DNA of 64,000 bases from Paenibacillus faecis (GTDB taxonomy: Bacteria > Bacillota > Bacilli > Paenibacillales > Paenibacillaceae). The notes beneath the pieces are model-generated. The model worked only from the letters and a program-made list of their open reading frames with translations. It searched no databases and had not been told where the DNA came from. Each line of letters begins with the position of its first letter. The stretch's first letter is position 1. Positions 18,249 to 26,713 of this stretch are shown piece by piece. The stretch spans positions 558,001-622,000 of the forward strand of contig NZ_VSDO01000002.1 of assembly GCF_008084145.1 (NCBI RefSeq), read 5' to 3'. The translations under genes and the position numbers were made by a program.

Positions 18249-18285
18249 AAAAAACCGGTCCAAGTCGGAGCGACTTGGACCGGTT
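18249..18285 (-). terminator. Terminator after rpsD
   Basis: AACCGGTCCAAGTCG and CGACTTGGACCGGTT form a perfect 15-bp stem with loop GAG. The A7 run on the plus strand gives the T run for the minus-strand transcript. Confidence 0.92.
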
Positions 18286-18297
18286 AGCTTGCGAATC

Positions 18298-18897
18298 TTA
18301 ACGGTTGTAGAACTCGACGATTTGTTTCTCGTCAATATCTTGCGACAGCTCGGAACGTTCAGGCAAACGGATGTATTTGCCTTCCATCGCCGTATCGTTG
18401 TATTCCAGGTAAGCTGGAAGATGCGTGCGGTTCTCCAGAGCTTCCTTAACGGAAGACAAACCGCGGCTTCTTTCGCGAAGGCTGATGACGTCACCGATGC
18501 TTACACGGTAGGAAGCGATGTCCACTTTCTTGCCGTTTACGGTAATGTGACCGTGGGAAACCAATTGACGGGCACCCGCACGGGAGTTGGCGAAACCAAG
18601 ACGGTATACCAGGTTGTCCAGGCGGCTTTCAAGCAGCGCCATGAAGTTTTCACCGGCAATACCCGGCATTTTTTGCGCTTTGGCAAACAAAGTGCGGAAT
18701 TGCTTTTCTCCCAAACCGTACATGTGACGCAGTTTTTGTTTCTCCAAAAGCTGCATACCGTAGTTGGATACCTTTCTCCGTTGGTTAGGACCATGTTGTC
18801 CCGGAGGGAAAGGGCGTTTCAAATCTTTGCCTGTTCCGCTCAAGGAAATGCCAAGGCGGCGGCTGAGTTTAAATTTAGGACCAGTGTAACGTGCCAT
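18298..18897 (-). CDS. rpsD: 30S ribosomal protein S4
   Basis: A 199-residue primary 16S-rRNA-binding protein that nucleates 30S assembly. In Bacilli it also represses its own mRNA. The N-terminal domain begins [19 protein letters not shown]. The S4 RNA-binding fold is [27 protein letters not shown] (about residues 90-150). It lacks the four zinc cysteines, so it is the C-minus form. It stands alone, as in Bacilli, with AAAGGAG twelve bases before ATG and a strong promoter about 200 bases upstream. Confidence 0.97.
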   Translation of the reverse strand: MARYTGPKFKLSRRLGISLSGTGKDLKRPFPPGQHGPNQRRKVSNYGMQLLEKQKLRHMYGLGEKQFRTLFAKAQKMPGIAGENFMALLESRLDNLVYRLGFANSRAGARQLVSHGHITVNGKKVDIASYRVSIGDVISLRERSRGLSSVKEALENRTHLPAYLEYNDTAMEGKYIRLPERSELSQDIDEKQIVEFYNR

Positions 18898-19095
18898 TGT
18901 ATAGGTAGACTCCTTTTATCATAAAATTTTATGGGTAGGGTTCTACTTGCGCGGGCTTTGTTTGGGCGGGCGGAGGATAGATAATCCGCTCTCTGACAAG
19001 AAAGTTCAGCCGCTGTCTTGTCAGCAACAAAAACCGAGAGGGTGCTTCGCATGATTTACGCCCTAATCAAAGACTCTATCCAGTCTTTATCAACA
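18898..19095 (-). promoter_or_regulatory. Long structured 5' leader of rpsD, candidate S4 autoregulatory RNA
   Basis: About 200 untranslated bases lie between the promoter and rpsD. They contain the hairpins AAAGACT/AGTCTTT (near 19070-19090) and TGACAAGA/TCTTGTCA (near 18990-19020). In B. subtilis the rpsD leader binds S4 and blocks translation. A similar role is inferred from position and structure, and I did not align it to the known leader. Confidence 0.45.
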
Positions 19096-19101
19096 ATATA
19101 T

Positions 19102-19129
19102 ATTATAGGACCCCGGCGAGTATTGTCAA
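19102..19129 (-). promoter_or_regulatory. Strong rpsD promoter
   Basis: On the minus strand TTGACA (19129-19124), a 16-nt spacer and TATAAT (19107-19102) are both perfect consensus hexamers. Confidence 0.8.
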
Positions 19130-19366
19130 GCGGTGGATTTTGTTTAAATATAAAGGATTTTGACGATAGGCCTTTGGGCCTAATAATACTTTGAAAATGA
19201 AGCAAATTATAATGCAAAACGGCTACGAAGATAGTAAAATGAACATATAAACAAGGAACTGAACAAATATTACTATGATATTCGTGTAATTCTAAAAGGC
19301 AGAGTGAGACGGCTTCGTTTAAATTATCTCGCTGCGGGGCTGGGAGCGGCGAAAAGGAGCTTTTAC

Positions 19367-21358
19367 ATGACAAAACAAACTAGAGACGACTCGATGCAAG
19401 CGTTCATGCCAACACCAATCTACACTCTGCCGAGTTGGAATCCCGAGGAAGATCAGGATCCGATCAACTGGCTCAGATTGATGGATATTACGTCTCATGA
19501 CTATCCATATATTATTGCATTGCTCGAGAATACCTGCCGTAATTGGGCCCCCCAGCTGCCCTCGACGCTGGCTTCTTACCGGGCGGAATGGTTTGTTACG
19601 GATTCGGCCGGGGAGTTCGTAAAATCCGGAGAGGATTCCCCGCCGCCTGAAACGGAGCGGACGTTCGTCGAGATGACCCGTCGCTGTCTCAAGGAGAATC
19701 AGGTGGTCATTTCCCGCTTTCCGGGAGGCTTCTGTGTGGCGGCCCCCGTACTGACCAGGCATACGGCCGAGCTGTTCGCCGTGCTGGGATGTACGATTCG
19801 CGGCCCGGAGACAGCGGCGGATTTCGCCGAAAGCTGGGTCGTGATGGCGGCCCAGTTTTTCAAAACCTGCTTCTATAAGGAATTTGAAGCGATGTTTATC
19901 TCCGACCTGCTGCACGTTCAAAAGCTGGCCAAACGGGAAGAATATCGCCGGTCGATTTTGTTCCAGGTCATTCAAGAACTGCACGATAAGAAAGACGTGG
20001 ATTCCGTATTAACCGAGGTGTTCGGGCGAATCGCCGGCTTGTTTCCGGAAGCCGATGTGGAATTGCTGATGTCCCAGGATTACTTGAGTCGGGATCCACG
20101 GGTTAAATCCCTGCAACTGCAGGAGGCGCGGGATAGCATCTGCGCGCGGGCCTTCATGGAGGGCGTGCCCCTCCGTTCCGGGAATGGGGGAGGCGACGGC
20201 GAAGATTGCCTGGAAATCGCGGTCCCGCTTGTGGGAAAACAAGGGGTTTATGGCGTTTTTCATTTGGTTATGCCTCCCGGGGATGTCGAAGAGGTGGATC
20301 TGCAATTGGTCAGCATGCTCGCGGATACCGCGGGATCCGCTTTTGAGAGCGCCAAGCTGTATGAGCAGTCGAACCTTCTGGTCAGTGAGCTCCGGCTTAT
20401 AAACGAATTGACGAAGCGCCTGAATCAGAGCTTGCGGCTGAAGGAAGTTTTCAAGTTCGCCACCGAGGAGCTCCTTTCCATTTTCCGGGCCGAATTTTGC
20501 TGCATCACGCAGTTGGACAAGGAAGGCGAAGTTTTTGAAGTGATGGCGTCGAATGTCCCGGCCCTGTCCAAAGCGTTTTTTTCCAAGGATTACGGCTTCA
20601 GCGGACTTGTACTGAACACAAGGGAGCCGGTGATTTTATCCGATTACAAGGCCTACGGAAAGGTAAGCTCCAAGCTGATGGATGAAACCGACTCCCGGTC
20701 GTTGATCGTAGCTCCGCTGATCGTGCGGGGCGAGGGGATGGGGGCGATTATGCTGGCCCATCGGGCGGAACGCTTTTTCTCCTACGAGAACTACAGGCTA
20801 TTGCAGGTGCTGTCCTCTCACATCGGTCTTGCGATAGCCAATGCGTCCCTGCATGCCGAAGTGCAGCGAATGGCCAATCACGATATGCTTACCGGCCTGT
20901 ACGCCCGGCACTATCTGGATGACCGGATCCAGAGTTTCCAGAAGCGGGACGAAGGCGGCTCCCTCATCATCGTCGACATCGATCTGTTTAAGCAAGTCAA
21001 TGATACGTACGGCCATCAGATTGGGGATAAAATCCTGAAACAGGTTTGTTCGATCATTCTGCGTACGGTGCGCAAAACGGACATCGCCGCCCGCTGGGGG
21101 GGCGAAGAGTTGGCTATTTATTTGCCGGGGGCGGACATTCATAGCGGCTACCAGATCGCCGAGGCGATTCGCCTTCAGGTAGCGGCGGAGTGCGAACCCC
21201 GGGTCACCGTCTCTTGCGGGATTGCGGAATGGAACCAGGAGAGCGATAAAATCAGCGTCGAATCGCTTTTTTATCTGGCGGATATGGCGCTTTACAAAGC
21301 GAAGAAGAACGGCCGGAATCAAACGCAGATCGGCCTTAGCCCCGAGGGGGAACGATGA
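19367..21358 (+). CDS. Diguanylate cyclase with two GAF-like domains
   Basis: A 663-residue soluble signalling protein. Two GAF-like sensory segments (about residues 185-325 and 345-490) precede a GGDEF domain (about 500-655) that would make cyclic di-GMP from two GTP. The active site is GGEEL at 578-582, after NHDMLTGLYARHYLDD and IIVDIDLFKQVNDTYGH. An RKTD I-site lies five residues before GGEEL, so product inhibition is predicted. The first ~180 residues match nothing I know. AAAAGGAG precedes ATG 19367. It is divergent from rpsD and followed by a terminator and the second IS-like element. The sensed ligand is unknown. Confidence 0.9.
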   Translation: MTKQTRDDSMQAFMPTPIYTLPSWNPEEDQDPINWLRLMDITSHDYPYIIALLENTCRNWAPQLPSTLASYRAEWFVTDSAGEFVKSGEDSPPPETERTFVEMTRRCLKENQVVISRFPGGFCVAAPVLTRHTAELFAVLGCTIRGPETAADFAESWVVMAAQFFKTCFYKEFEAMFISDLLHVQKLAKREEYRRSILFQVIQELHDKKDVDSVLTEVFGRIAGLFPEADVELLMSQDYLSRDPRVKSLQLQEARDSICARAFMEGVPLRSGNGGGDGEDCLEIAVPLVGKQGVYGVFHLVMPPGDVEEVDLQLVSMLADTAGSAFESAKLYEQSNLLVSELRLINELTKRLNQSLRLKEVFKFATEELLSIFRAEFCCITQLDKEGEVFEVMASNVPALSKAFFSKDYGFSGLVLNTREPVILSDYKAYGKVSSKLMDETDSRSLIVAPLIVRGEGMGAIMLAHRAERFFSYENYRLLQVLSSHIGLAIANASLHAEVQRMANHDMLTGLYARHYLDDRIQSFQKRDEGGSLIIVDIDLFKQVNDTYGHQIGDKILKQVCSIILRTVRKTDIAARWGGEELAIYLPGADIHSGYQIAEAIRLQVAAECEPRVTVSCGIAEWNQESDKISVESLFYLADMALYKAKKNGRNQTQIGLSPEGER

Positions 21359-21368
21359 CCAATTGGCA

Positions 21369-21393
21369 AGAACGTCTTGGTGGACGTTCTTTT
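21369..21393 (+). terminator. Terminator after the GGDEF gene
   Basis: AGAACGTC and GACGTTCT pair around TTGGTG, then T-rich. The IS-like element begins at its last T residues. Confidence 0.8.
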
Positions 21394-21922
21394 TGTTTGG
21401 GGCTTTAGCCAGTTGAGCTGGTGAAGCGTGCGAAACCACCTGCTATGCGGGGGGTATAGTGATGCTTATAGTCAAAAACCACCTGATGGGGTCGGTTATC
21501 ATAATCACATCCAAAGAGGGCGCCTGTGTGCTTCCAGGCTTCGAACTCCAAAAAGATGCAAATCTGCAGGTGTTTTAGGCCGATTCCCGGGGGAATGCGA
21601 AAAAAGATGCAAATCTGCAGGCATTTCCAGCGATTTTAGAGAAACGAGCCGGTTTCGTCGAAAATTCATGCAGATTTGCAGGTATTTAGAAATTTTGAGT
21701 CCAAACAGGAAAAAAGCATGCAGATATGCAGGAATTTTATGTTATCAAGGTTGTTTGACGAGGTACTAGGGGTTTAGTAAATAATCGCACCCCTTCAGAG
21801 ATAGGCAAAAGCGGTAACGGCGCATGTAGCTTGAACGTAGTGAAAGCAAGCGCCTTTAGACGCGAGCCGGTAATAAAGGCTTATAGCCTTAGAGCAAACC
21901 ACCCGTTCACACGGGTGGTTTT
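21393..21922 (+). mobile_element. IS200/IS605-like non-autonomous element, copy B
   Basis: A 530-bp segment collinear with 5142-5724. It has the same left hairpin (GCTTTAGCCAG..., 21402-21427) and the ACCACCTGCTATGCGGG stem. It also shares the internal array, the structured right region with AAGGCTTATAGCCTT, and the terminal stem (21896-21922). Relative to copy A it lacks about 50 bases around the possible tnpA start. It has a one-base indel inside the array, arguing against a conserved protein. Identity ends abruptly at both sides. Like copy A it sits just after a gene's terminator and carries no target duplication, as expected for Y1 elements. Confidence 0.65.
21557..21732 (+). repeat. Array of four TGCAAATCTGCAGG-type units (copy B)
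   Basis: Units begin at 21557, 21608, 21669 (inverted) and 21719. Order, spacing and orientation match copy A, so the array moved as part of the element. Confidence 0.85.
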
Positions 21923-22019
21923 GATTTGCGCATAGTTTCCAACGGGCGGGAAAGGATACTGCGTAAATACGTTTTCCGGATCATCCTAGTTGCCGGAAGT
22001 AGAGGGGCGCAAGAATGAA

Positions 22020-22853
22020 ATGAAATCCGCATACTATAGTTTCATGTCTCTGCTGTTTGCCGTTCTTCTGTTGGTCTCCTGCAGCCTTCGCGACAATAAG
22101 ACGCCGGAGCAATGGTACCGGGTCACCTGGTCGGGGCTCGCCGGATGCGACTCGCTTACGTTCCGGGGCGAGGCGGCTTTGTTTAGCGGGGCTGAAGGCA
22201 AGCTTACGGAATCATTCGCTTATTCGGGTCAGCTGGACGATCATCACCGTCTGCGAATGGCCACGGTTCTTCCCGTTCCGGCGGAGGGAACAGGCCGGCT
22301 GCCGAGGACCGCGGAGTCCAAGGCGAAGGCCTATCAAGTTAACTTGCTGTGGAAAAGCGGGAACTGGAGTCTGGAAGCGAACGAGGGGGATGCCGTCCTC
22401 CAGGGACTCGCCCGGTTGAACCCGCTGGATCAGTTGGAGGGGATTCGGACCGCGCGGAAAGTGATGAGTTCGGATAAAGGAGCGGCCCGGGGAACCAAGG
22501 TGCTTAGGATCGAGCTTGACCCGGATGAGGCCAAAGCCCGCCTGAAGGCAAAGTTAACGGAGGAGATGGAGGCGGTGAAGAACGGCTGGAAGACGCGTTT
22601 GCAGCAGGTTGAAGCGCCCCGCCGCCCCCGGATGGAGGCCGAACTGAACGAGGCCTGGTCGGACAGCAAAGAACGCTTGTTGACGATGCTCGACCAATCC
22701 GAAGCCAAGGTGGTTTACCACCTGACCATCGACCGTCACAACGGGCTGCCGACCCGGTTGACGTCGGAAACCGAATTGGTGTACCCGAACAGACTGGGGC
22801 TTAAAGTAAAGGAGGCCCTGTTGACGGACAACCGGTTTGAAAACTACCGCTAA
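22020..22853 (+). CDS. Hypothetical lipoprotein
   Basis: A 277-residue protein with a lipoprotein signal. A short basic start and hydrophobic stretch SLLFAVLLLVSC end at the lipobox cysteine Cys21, so it should be anchored outside the membrane. The mature part is charged, with a helical Lys/Glu-rich stretch (about residues 175-230, KARLKAKLTEEMEAVKNGW). I recognise no enzyme motif. ATG 22020 is chosen because it starts the signal peptide. A TTG 30 bases upstream would add a charged extension. AGAGGGG lies 13 bases upstream, rather far. It begins about 100 bases after the IS-like element. Confidence 0.7.
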   Translation: MKSAYYSFMSLLFAVLLLVSCSLRDNKTPEQWYRVTWSGLAGCDSLTFRGEAALFSGAEGKLTESFAYSGQLDDHHRLRMATVLPVPAEGTGRLPRTAESKAKAYQVNLLWKSGNWSLEANEGDAVLQGLARLNPLDQLEGIRTARKVMSSDKGAARGTKVLRIELDPDEAKARLKAKLTEEMEAVKNGWKTRLQQVEAPRRPRMEAELNEAWSDSKERLLTMLDQSEAKVVYHLTIDRHNGLPTRLTSETELVYPNRLGLKVKEALLTDNRFENYR

Positions 22854-22994
22854 TCCCCCGGAGGCTGACTTCGCGCAAACACCGTGCTACAATAGGTAAG
22901 AAGAATTAACCATTGTTCAACACATTGCAGGATCCATATGATGAATCCGCAGGGCTTTATGGGAGCCCGTTATTTTGAGGAGGCTGAAGCTGTA

Positions 22995-24110
22995 ATGAGA
23001 GATCCAAGAATCCAGAAGCTGGCGCAGAATTTGGTAGGTTATTCGGTAGACGTGCAGCCAGGGGAAAAGGTACTGGTGGAAATGATCGGAGAAGAACGCG
23101 ATCTGCTTAAGGCGGTTATCGAGGAGATCGGCAAGAAGGGCGGGCATGCGTTTGTCGAGCTCACGGACAAAGCCGTTCAGCGCACGCAACTGAAATACGC
23201 CACCGAAGAAGGCATGAAAATATGGGCGGAGTATGATTTGGCCCGGATGAAAATGATGGATTGTTACATCGGTATCCGCGCCGGCTCCAACGTGAACGAC
23301 CTTTCCGATGTGCCGGAAGACAAGATGAAGATGTACAATGCCCTGTATTCCCATCCCGTACATAGTGAGCAGCGGGTCAAGCATACGAAATGGGTCGTAC
23401 TCCGCTATCCGAACGCCAGCATGGCTCAACTGGCCAACGTCAGCACGGAAGCTTTTGAGGATTTCTATTTCGACGTGTGCAATCTCGATTATGCCAAAAT
23501 GGACAAAGCCCAGGACCCGCTTGCCGAATTGATGAGAAACACGGACAAAGTCCGCATCACCGGACCGGGCACGGATTTGACTTTCTCCATTAAAGGAATC
23601 GGGGCGGAAAAATGCTCCGGGCAGAAAAACATTCCGGATGGCGAGGTTTACACCGCGCCGGTACGGGATTCCGTCAACGGGACGATCAGTTACAACGCGG
23701 CTACCCTGTATAACGGAGTTACGTTCGAGAACATCAAGTTCCGTTTCGAAAACGGCAAGATCGTGGAGGCCACGAGCAACGATACGGAGCGGCTGAACGA
23801 GATTCTCGATTCGGACGAAGGCGCCAGATACATCGGTGAGTTCGCTATCGGCTTTAATCCCTACATCCTGCATCCGATGAAGGATATCCTTTTTGACGAG
23901 AAGATTGCGGGCAGCCTGCATTTCACCCCGGGCCAAGCCTATGACGACACGGATAACGGAAACCGCTCGTCGATCCACTGGGATCTCGTGCTGATTCAAC
24001 GTCCCGAGTACGGTGGCGGAGAAATTTATTTTGACGACCGCCTGATTCGTAAAGACGGCATCTTCGTGCTTCCGGAACTGGAAGCTTTGAATCCGGAGAA
24101 CCTCAAATAA
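22995..24110 (+). CDS. Aminopeptidase, M29 (AmpS/AmpT) family
   Basis: A 371-residue cytosolic metallo-aminopeptidase of family M29, which releases N-terminal residues with a two-metal (Zn/Co) site. The family opening is MRDPRIQKLAQNLVGYSVDVQPGE. Metal and catalytic residues lie in the C-terminal half: YIGEFAIGFNP, KIAGSLHFTPGQAY and SSIHWDLVLIQRPEYGGGEIYFDD. ATG 22995 gives this conserved start with GGAGG upstream. A frame extension to 22938 adds non-family residues. It precedes the HPr-like gene, with a separate ribosome site and an 80-base gap. Confidence 0.92.
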   Translation: MRDPRIQKLAQNLVGYSVDVQPGEKVLVEMIGEERDLLKAVIEEIGKKGGHAFVELTDKAVQRTQLKYATEEGMKIWAEYDLARMKMMDCYIGIRAGSNVNDLSDVPEDKMKMYNALYSHPVHSEQRVKHTKWVVLRYPNASMAQLANVSTEAFEDFYFDVCNLDYAKMDKAQDPLAELMRNTDKVRITGPGTDLTFSIKGIGAEKCSGQKNIPDGEVYTAPVRDSVNGTISYNAATLYNGVTFENIKFRFENGKIVEATSNDTERLNEILDSDEGARYIGEFAIGFNPYILHPMKDILFDEKIAGSLHFTPGQAYDDTDNGNRSSIHWDLVLIQRPEYGGGEIYFDDRLIRKDGIFVLPELEALNPENLK

Positions 24111-24191
24111 GGAGAAAATCCCTTGCCTGGAAAGCGGATTCAATGTATCATGATAATATGTTTATCTCAAAGTTGACACGGAGGGATCGCT

Positions 24192-24437
24192 ATGGCCACA
24201 AATAATCAAGCAGTTGTGGAAATCGCCCAAACGGCGGGGAAATTCACTTCTTCGATCGTATTGCAGGCGGACAACAAGTATATCGACGTTAAGAGTATTC
24301 TAGGTCTTTTCACAACCCTGGTGAATACCAAGAGCTATGAACTGCATGTTCACGGGCCGGACGCGGATGAAGCCAAGAAGGCGGTATCGGAAGTATTCGC
24401 GAAGCACGGTTTGGACGTGAAGGTAGTGGCCGAGTAA
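24192..24437 (+). CDS. HPr/Crh-like protein lacking the active-site histidine
   Basis: An 81-residue protein with the HPr fold. The region around the regulatory serine is clear (IDVKSILGLFTTLV, serine at about residue 35, like Ser46 of HPr). The C-terminal helix DADEAKKAVSEVFAKHGL also fits. The N-terminal phosphorylation motif GIHARPA is missing: the equivalent stretch reads IAQTAGKFTSS. It therefore cannot carry PEP-derived phosphate for the PTS. It may serve only as a Ser-phosphorylated regulator, as Crh does in B. subtilis, where Gln replaces the His. GGAGGGATCGCT precedes the ATG, and a terminator closes it. Confidence 0.8.
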   Translation: MATNNQAVVEIAQTAGKFTSSIVLQADNKYIDVKSILGLFTTLVNTKSYELHVHGPDADEAKKAVSEVFAKHGLDVKVVAE

Positions 24438-24448
24438 GCGGGTCCAAG

Positions 24449-24486
24449 AAGCATATCTGCCTTTCCCTGGCAGATGTGCTTTTTTA
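24449..24486 (+). terminator. Terminator after the HPr-like gene
   Basis: AAGCATATCTGCC and GGCAGATGTGCTT pair around TTTCCCT, followed by T6. Confidence 0.88.
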
Positions 24487-24620
24487 TTTGTCCACAGGCT
24501 TGACCGGCAAAGCTTTCCGGGACGGCGATTATTTGGCGAGGTTCTTGTATTGGCCCCCGATTTCGTCTAATATTAAGAATATGAATGTGTGGAGACTTGG
24601 AGGACATAGGGGGGATGAAC

Positions 24621-24911
24621 ATGACTTCATCTGATTTGCAGGAGCAATTGAATCTTAAAGCGCTGAATCTTCTGAAAGAAGATGCCGATAAAATAGAAAA
24701 GCTGATCGAAGTGCAGATGGAGAATCTGGCTACACGTTACTGCCCTCTCTATGAGGAAGTATTGGATACCCAGATGTACGGTTTCTCCAGACAAGTCGAT
24801 TATGCGGTACGCGTCGGACTCGTTCAGGAAACGGTAGGCAAGCAGATCCTGAGCAAGCTGGAGCGGAATCTGGCTACGCTTTACGAAGCGATGAACAATA
24901 AGCAGCAGTAG
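24621..24911 (+). CDS. ylaN: YlaN family protein (DUF1507)
   Basis: A 96-residue helical protein orthologous to B. subtilis and Staphylococcus YlaN, an essential-under-iron-limitation factor reported to bind iron and act on Fur. The family core is [43 protein letters not shown] (about residues 19-61), with the conserved Cys. ATG 24621 follows the G6 ribosome site by six bases. ATG 24615 would abut it. In B. subtilis ylaN and ftsW (ylaO) are neighbours. Here ftsW lies 2 kb away on the opposite strand, with cax and an Asp23 gene between. Confidence 0.92.
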   Translation: MTSSDLQEQLNLKALNLLKEDADKIEKLIEVQMENLATRYCPLYEEVLDTQMYGFSRQVDYAVRVGLVQETVGKQILSKLERNLATLYEAMNNKQQ

Positions 24912-24940
24912 CCATAGCCTTTATACAGCGGTTATATTAC

Positions 24941-24980
24941 AAAGCGCATGACCCTCCAGAGGGCCATGCGCTTTTTTTTT
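24941..24980. terminator. Terminator shared by ylaN and cax
   Basis: AAGCGCATGACCCTC and GAGGGCCATGCGCTT form a long stem with T9 on the plus side. It lies between convergent genes. Confidence 0.85.
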
Positions 24981-24991
24981 TGATATCTTGA

Positions 24992-26062
24992 TCAGACGAG
25001 GAAGAAAGAAACGCCGAGAATCAGGTAAACGGCCAGCAGAAGAAAACCTTCGTACCAGTTGGTCTGACCGTCCTGTGTAATCGATTTGGCGATAAAAACG
25101 GATACCCCGATGGCCGCAAGCTCGATCACCGTGAACACGATATCCATCGGTTTGCCGAACAAATGGCTGACGAAGATGAGGACCGGCGCGACAAAAAGGG
25201 CGATCTGCAAACTGCTGCCGACGGCGATTTCGACCGCGGCTCCGATTTTGTTTTTCATCGCCAGCATAATCGCCGCGCTGTGTTCCGCGGCGTTCCCCAC
25301 GATGGCAACGACGAAGGCCCCGACGAAGAGCTCGCTGAGCCCGAAGCGGGAAGTGAGCGTATCCAGCGTATGTACCAGCCATTCACTAACGAGAGCGACC
25401 ATGACGGTGGCAACGACCAAGTAGAGAATCGACTTTTTCTTGGACCAGGCGGGCTCGTGTTCGTGAGGGAGTTCCTGATCCCCGCCTTCCGTCACATCGG
25501 CCAAGTAGTTTTTATGCGTGATCATGGAGAACACCAGCCACAGCAGATAAGCCACGATCAGAATTCCGGCCACGACAAGGCTGAGCGAGTTCCGGTCTTC
25601 CTCATGGAGCACATGCGTGTTCAGGAATATGGCCGGTACGAACAACGCGATGATGGCGACAATCATCAAAGAGCCGTTCATTCCGGCTAACGTGACGTTG
25701 TATTTCTGTACCTTGAACTTTAATCCGCCCGCAAACAGGCTAAGTCCGAGGACAAGCAGCAGGTTCCCGATAATCGATCCGGTGATGCTGGCCTTGACCA
25801 TATCAAAAAGGCCTTCCTTCACGAGCAAAATCGCGATAATCAGTTCGGCCGCGTTGCCGAAGGTGGCATTCAGAAACCCGCCCAGCCGCTGCCCGGCGTA
25901 ATGGGCGACGCTCTCCGTCGCTTTTCCCAGGAATCCCGCGACAAAAATAACCGCAATCGCGGCGATAAAGAACTCCAAGGTGGCGGGCCAGTGGGCGTAG
26001 TGACCGATGGCGCTGAGTACGAAGAAAAGAATGAGTAAACCGGGAGACAAATATTTCTTCAT
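24992..26062 (-). CDS. cax: Calcium/proton exchanger (Cax family)
   Basis: A 356-residue inner-membrane antiporter with about eleven transmembrane segments that exports Ca2+ in exchange for H+. The two inverted alpha-repeats carry the diagnostic motifs LNATFGNAAELIIAI (about residues 64-78) and VVAIVGNAAEHSAAI (about 250-264). A His/Glu-rich cytoplasmic loop (PHEHEPAW, near 200) lies between the halves. Length and layout match B. subtilis ChaA/YfkE-like exchangers. AGGGGTGT precedes the ATG. The 190 bases upstream, shared with the divergent Asp23 gene, are AT-rich with no structure I can defend. Confidence 0.94.
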   Translation of the reverse strand: MKKYLSPGLLILFFVLSAIGHYAHWPATLEFFIAAIAVIFVAGFLGKATESVAHYAGQRLGGFLNATFGNAAELIIAILLVKEGLFDMVKASITGSIIGNLLLVLGLSLFAGGLKFKVQKYNVTLAGMNGSLMIVAIIALFVPAIFLNTHVLHEEDRNSLSLVVAGILIVAYLLWLVFSMITHKNYLADVTEGGDQELPHEHEPAWSKKKSILYLVVATVMVALVSEWLVHTLDTLTSRFGLSELFVGAFVVAIVGNAAEHSAAIMLAMKNKIGAAVEIAVGSSLQIALFVAPVLIFVSHLFGKPMDIVFTVIELAAIGVSVFIAKSITQDGQTNWYEGFLLLAVYLILGVSFFLV

Positions 26063-26251
26063 TTTTACACCCCTGTTATTTAATTTTGCATTGGCAGTGA
26101 AACCGGCAGGTGTAGGGAATAACTACACTTCAAGTTCAATATAACCAATAACGTGATGATTATAAACGAAACGTGAAAATTGGTCTATATTTGCTTAATA
26201 AGAAATTAGCAATTACAATGGGTAATAATGAGGTTTGAAGGAGGAAAGACC

Positions 26252-26614
26252 ATGACCGAGCAATTGCAACTGGATTTGGGGGTAATTCGGGTTTCTGATG
26301 ATGTAGTTTCCAAAATCGCGGGAATGGCGGCCCTGGAAACCCCCGGCATTGCGGCGATGTCCGGCGGGCTGTCCGAAGGATGGGCCAAGCGGTTAAGCGG
26401 CAAAAATGTGCAAAAGGGCGTCACCGTAGAAGTCGGTCAACTGGAAGCGGCGATCGATCTGCGGATCATCGTGCTTTATGAGACTCCGATCCACGAAGTG
26501 TGCCGGATGCTGCAGCAGAATGTACGTGAAGCCGTTGAGAACATGACCGGTTTGAAAGTGGTGGAAGTGAACGTGAAGGTCGAAGGCGTGGCGTTTAAAG
26601 ACGACGAGGCCTAA
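26252..26614 (+). CDS. Asp23/Gls24 family envelope stress protein
   Basis: A 120-residue protein of the Asp23/Gls24 (DUF322) family, small cytoplasmic proteins linked to cell-envelope stress and often membrane-associated through partners. The family core is clear: LGVIRVSDDVVSKIAGMAALETPGIAAMSGG, then GVTVEVGQLEAAIDLRIIVLYETPI and MTGLKVVEVNVKVEGV. GAAGGAGGAAAGACC precedes ATG 26252. The longer frame from 26228 would swallow this site. It is divergent from cax and followed by its own terminator. Confidence 0.92.
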   Translation: MTEQLQLDLGVIRVSDDVVSKIAGMAALETPGIAAMSGGLSEGWAKRLSGKNVQKGVTVEVGQLEAAIDLRIIVLYETPIHEVCRMLQQNVREAVENMTGLKVVEVNVKVEGVAFKDDEA

Positions 26615-26660
26615 GCGCCCGGGCGTCCACAGTCCGATCGGCATTGTTCCTGCAAAAATC

Positions 26661-26698
26661 AAAAGACTCCAGGAAAGGATCCTGAAGTCTTTTTTTGC
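26661..26698 (+). terminator. Terminator after the Asp23 gene
   Basis: AAAAGACTCCAGGA pairs with TCCTGAAGTCTTTT, followed by T run. It lies between convergent genes. Confidence 0.8.
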
Positions 26699-26713
26699 GT
26701 TCACCTGGATTCG

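Noticed and set aside
21428-21769. Open reading frame of 113 codons through IS-like copy B
   Set aside because: Similar peptides to copy A arise only from the repeated DNA. No ribosome site, and the frame is not maintained between copies.
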